33,396 bases of DNA. Source: Haplomitrium mnioides (lineage: Eukaryota; Marchantiophyta; Haplomitriopsida; Calobryales). Location of the stretch: assembly GCA_049999725.1 (NCBI GenBank), contig JBNGIS010035390.1:1-33396 (forward strand), written 5' to 3'. Below are positions 32,403-33,396 of this stretch, piece by piece. The notes below the pieces were generated by a model that saw nothing but the letters and a program-made list of their open reading frames with translations, was not told the DNA's origin and did not search any database. Both the position numbers and the translations under genes were made by a program. The first letter of the stretch is position 1. Every line of letters starts with the position of its first letter.

Positions 32403-33266
32403 TGTTAGGTCTTGATGTTCAGAGTATAAGAGGAGGAGCCCTACATTTTGGTCACAGTTGTAGTATAAAGCCTAACTTCTAGATATGAGTAACTGGGTTG
32501 GAATAGATAAGGACCCCTGCTGATCGGGCTATCTAGGGATACGCTTGGTTGTGGTGGTAGTGAGGTCCACTAGAACGCAAGGGATCACAAGAGCTCTTCT
32601 TCCCTCAAGACCGGCTAAGGACCTGCAAATGACTTTGGGCTTGCTGGTTGGTCTTTTGGTTCAAGAGTAGAAGTCTATAACAGAAATGAAATAACTCAAA
32701 TGCGTCTGATTTTTAAATGTTTCAACTGGGAAAGAACAATTCAAGATAGATGGATAAACTGAAGTCACATGCATTCACGATAACAGGTATCGCACTTTAC
32801 TAAGATTAGGTTTAATTGATAACCAATGCAGGTAAAATTTCTAATCATTCGACTTCCCACCTTGGGCATAACACCTCAACTATTCACTTCTCTATCTCTT
32901 CACTCTCTTCTATCCTTACTAGAATAACAAATCTCACTCCTCTCTTAACAAGAATCCCACCACAAACACAACTACAATCACACTTTCGAGTTGGACTTAC
33001 ATTCCACATAAATTCTTGGAATAAAAAACACATAGCAGACTCTAACAACATGACAAGATACTGAACTCTCGCACAAATACATAACAAAATATTTTCAATT
33101 TTCTTTTAACCTTAGCTACCAGCCACCTGACCCATCTTGGGAAGGGTCCATCCGAATTGAGCCATTGGAATAATTTGCACACTTCACCCCTATCACCTTA
33201 CAACCATTACCGCACCTCATGTAGACTGAAGCTGCCAATCTCCACCTTCGGTTCTATAACGTCCCA
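32403..33266 (-). repeat. LTR of a further gypsy-like element (element C)
   Basis: It starts TGTTAGGTCTTGATG at exactly the base where copy B loses homology to copy A, and ends ATAACGTCCCA at 33266. On the minus strand a purine tract directly precedes the TG at 33266, so this is the 3' LTR of a minus-strand element whose body lies beyond the window. 864 bp. The five bases to the left, CTACA (32398-32402), are the expected target duplication. Confidence 0.65.
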
Positions 33267-33285
33267 CTCTACCTTCTCGTTCTTT
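33267..33285 (-). other. Polypurine tract of element C
   Basis: The minus strand reads AAAGAACGAGAAGGTAGAG, 18 of 19 purines, immediately followed by the LTR start TGGGACG. This is the normal arrangement at a 3' LTR. Confidence 0.65.
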
Positions 33286-33396
33286 CCTGCAGATCAATCC
33301 CCATCATTTCTTTTGGTTAACTCCTTCCTTCTTTGCCCACAACACCCTTTCTTCATCCTCCAACCCTCAATTTTCTCACCCACTAATGTTCATCCC
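33286..33396 (-). mobile_element. Start of element C internal region, truncated by the window
   Basis: About 110 bp inside the polypurine tract. Minus-strand frames have stops and no clear pol motif, so it may be 3' untranslated or decayed sequence. Confidence 0.4.

Noticed and set aside
1-33396. tRNA, rRNA or small RNA genes
   Set aside because: I saw no cloverleaf, snRNA or rRNA-like segments by eye; the tRNA-iMet match at 16611-16620 is only a primer site.

Overview
The window is nuclear DNA of a land plant. A spliced plastid phytyl ester synthase gene, plant-type introns, and old Ty1/copia and Ty3/gypsy retroelements support this. The other host gene is an Atg22-like transporter. I infer a non-seed plant (moss, lycophyte or fern grade) because I know of no Atg22 family gene in well-studied flowering plants, but the species cannot be read from the sequence.

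Layout. 1-790: a degenerate tandem repeat of about 42 bp. 1089-2940 (minus): two-exon Atg22-like major facilitator transporter, 549 aa. 3874-9349 (minus): a PES1/PES2-like gene of at least 14 exons, with an N-terminal alpha/beta hydrolase and a C-terminal acyltransferase; one junction (exon 9 to 10) does not keep phase. 9350-11782: intergenic, with one 76-bp direct duplication. 11783-19694: a nest of dead LTR retroelements. A copia element is split by a full-length gypsy chromovirus (two TG..CA LTRs, tRNA-iMet primer site, 5-bp target duplication AATAG) and is cut again at 18503 by the 3' end of a second copy of the same gypsy family. 19695-25735: AT-rich DNA with two divergent decayed genes. 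The plus-strand one (about 22.4-25.4 kb) ends in a recognisable N4/N6 DNA methyltransferase-like domain, with motif IV DIPY before motif I, and keeps splice-site-like intron borders. The minus-strand one (20.65-21.65 kb) is unrecognised. Two more minisatellites lie here. 25736-32402: two directly repeated, related gag(-protease) retroelements with no reverse transcriptase or integrase in either, separated by an LTR-like stretch. 32403-33396: a further LTR inserted into the second copy, its element running off the window. A 100-N assembly gap sits in a microsatellite at 31260-31359.

Only the two host genes look functional. They act separately: one is probably in the vacuolar membrane for solute export, the other in the plastid for phytol and fatty acid recycling. 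The rest records repeated retroelement insertion and decay, plus one unusual relic, the methyltransferase-like gene, which merits the most attention.
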